Origin: Pardosa pseudoannulata
Taxonomy: Eukaryota > Arthropoda > Arachnida > Araneae > Lycosidae
Direction of reading: 5' to 3'
DNA: 64,000 nucleotides
Assembly: GCA_032207245.1 (NCBI GenBank)
Contig: CM063502.1
Location: forward strand, 112,869,199 to 112,933,198
The notes under the pieces were generated by a model. It saw nothing but the letters and a program-made list of their open reading frames with translations, did not search any database and had not been told where the DNA came from. This document shows positions 63,032 to 64,000 of the stretch, piece after piece. The position numbers were made by a program, and so were the translations under genes. Each line of letters begins with the position of its first letter. Position 1 is the stretch's first letter.

Positions 63032-63813
63032 CGGCTACTACTGTTGCTGATATTGATGAGAGCCGCAAGTTTCGTTTATTTGTGAAGGACAAAAGTAGAG
63101 GACTTCGGTTTTTAGTGGATTCTGGCGCGGATGTCAGTCTCATTCCGGCGACTCATTCTAAAACAAACGTAAGTGACTTTAAATTATATGCAGCAAATGG
63201 AACCGAAATTCCTTCATACGGAATAAAGATTTTAACCTTAAATTTAGGGCTTAGAAGAGAATTTCAATTTCCTTTTATTTTAGCCAAAGTTGAAAAAGCT
63301 ATAATAGGTGCTGATTTTTTAAATAAGTTTAAACTTTCAATAGATATTTCTAATAAACGACTAATTGATGGGGTAACTAACCTGTCTGTTAAAAGTGATA
63401 TAACGACAGTGTTTTTTGATAATTCTATTAGTACACTTGATAAAAATTCAAAATATTATAATTTGTTGCTTGAATATCCCAATTTAACTCAACCTAATCT
63501 ATCGGCATGTAATTTTAAGCACAATGTAGAACATTATATTAATACAACAGGACAACCTGTGTATACAAAGGCTAGACAACTGGATTCCAAACGATTGCAA
63601 ATAGCAAAACAGGAATTTCAGTATATGTTACAAAATGACATTATTCGTCCATCAAAATCACAATGGGCTAGTCCGCTTCATATGGTTCCTAAAAAAGATG
63701 GTTATTCCGACCATGTGGCGATTATAGGCGTTTAAATGCACAAACAGTGCCAGATCGCTACCCCATTCCCCGATTAGACGATTTTAACCATATATTAAAA
63801 AATACTCGAATTT
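62950..63813 (+). pseudogene. Gypsy pol: protease and start of RT, broken by gap
   Basis: The frame following gag at -1 holds the protease RFLVDSGADVSLIPA with DSG intact. Then come YAANGTEIPSYG, IIGADFLNKF, and the RT N-terminus ([24 protein letters not shown]). A frameshift near 63705 leads to [20 protein letters not shown] and a further short stretch up to the N run at 63814. The protease and linker wording matches the fragment at 41025-41170. Confidence 0.88.
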
Positions 63814-63913
63814 NNNNNNNNNNNNNNNNNNNNNNNNNNNNNNNNNNNNNNNNNNNNNNNNNNNNNNNNNNNNNNNNNNNNNNNNNNNNNNNNNNNNNNN
63901 NNNNNNNNNNNNN
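63814..63913. other. Assembly gap (100 N)
   Basis: Exactly 100 unknown bases, a conventional scaffold-gap length, so the true distance is unknown. Confidence 1.
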
Positions 63914-64000
63914 GACAACTGAAAATTTACACTGATACTGACTATGCGGGTGACAGCAAAACAAGACGCTCAAGAACTGGCATGGTCAGTAAATTTGCCA
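63914..64000 (+). pseudogene. Copia RNase H fragment
   Basis: The plus-strand frame gives KIYTDTDYAGDSKTRRS followed by RTGMVSKFA. This corresponds to the conserved Copia RNase H start (D.D.AGD....RRST.G). It is a different superfamily from the gypsy pol on the other side of the gap. Too short to judge integrity. Confidence 0.8.

Overview
The window is AT-rich animal DNA, almost certainly from an arthropod. It has no operons, ribosome sites or dense coding. It is packed with decayed eukaryotic transposable elements: Ty3/gypsy, BEL/Pao and Copia LTR elements, I-like and RTE-like LINEs, tRNA-derived SINEs, Harbinger-, hAT- and piggyBac-type DNA elements, and long (TA)n arrays. The retroelement proteins (a charged coiled gag at 45015, the BEL gag at 59365, gypsy with a TGGTGACC primer site) remind me of chelicerate genomes such as spiders. 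That is an impression from memory, not a demonstrated assignment.

Layout. 1-7.5 kb: three diverged copies of an AT-rich repeat, separated by a 2.1-kb Harbinger-like element (3648-5768) holding a broken Myb/SANT-like gene. 9.65-10.4 kb: 5' end of a dead gypsy element, then a SINE. 13.1-14.1 kb: 3' end of an RTE-like LINE. 14.3-15.3 kb: tRNA-like SINE pieces, one split by a 482-bp hAT-type element, and a strong hairpin. 17.6-19.0 kb: the only convincing host-type gene, a seven-finger C2H2 zinc-finger protein on the minus strand, followed by decayed finger repeats. 19.5-20.2 kb: a direct duplication around (TA)n and a 208-bp piggyBac-type MITE. 20.2-25.3 kb: AT-rich, no recognisable gene.

25.6-39.0 kb is a nested stack. 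A decayed gypsy-like LTR element (25600 to about 38955) carries a nearly complete I-like LINE in its 5' LTR (25715-31048, 16-bp target duplication). A 3998-bp inverted-repeat element lies in its pol gene (33053-37050, exact 6-bp target duplication). That second insert contains a SINE and a 935-bp TTAA-flanked element.

40.4-42.7 kb is a dead gypsy gag-pol; 43.8-45.9 kb is the 5' LTR, leader and gag of another gypsy. 46.3-53.2 kb has Harbinger-like termini around AT-rich duplicated DNA and a 2.1-kb element (49666-51772) encoding a decayed transposase-like protein of unknown class. 53.2-55.0 kb is the 5' half of a Copia element on the minus strand. 58.4-62.3 kb is a BEL/Pao element cut by a gypsy insertion (62301 onward), which runs into a 100-base assembly gap. 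The 87 bases after the gap are Copia RNase H.

The genes do not form a shared pathway. The window reads as layered retrotransposon decay around one small zinc-finger gene. Nearly every mobile ORF has stops or frameshifts; the I-like LINE is the least damaged.
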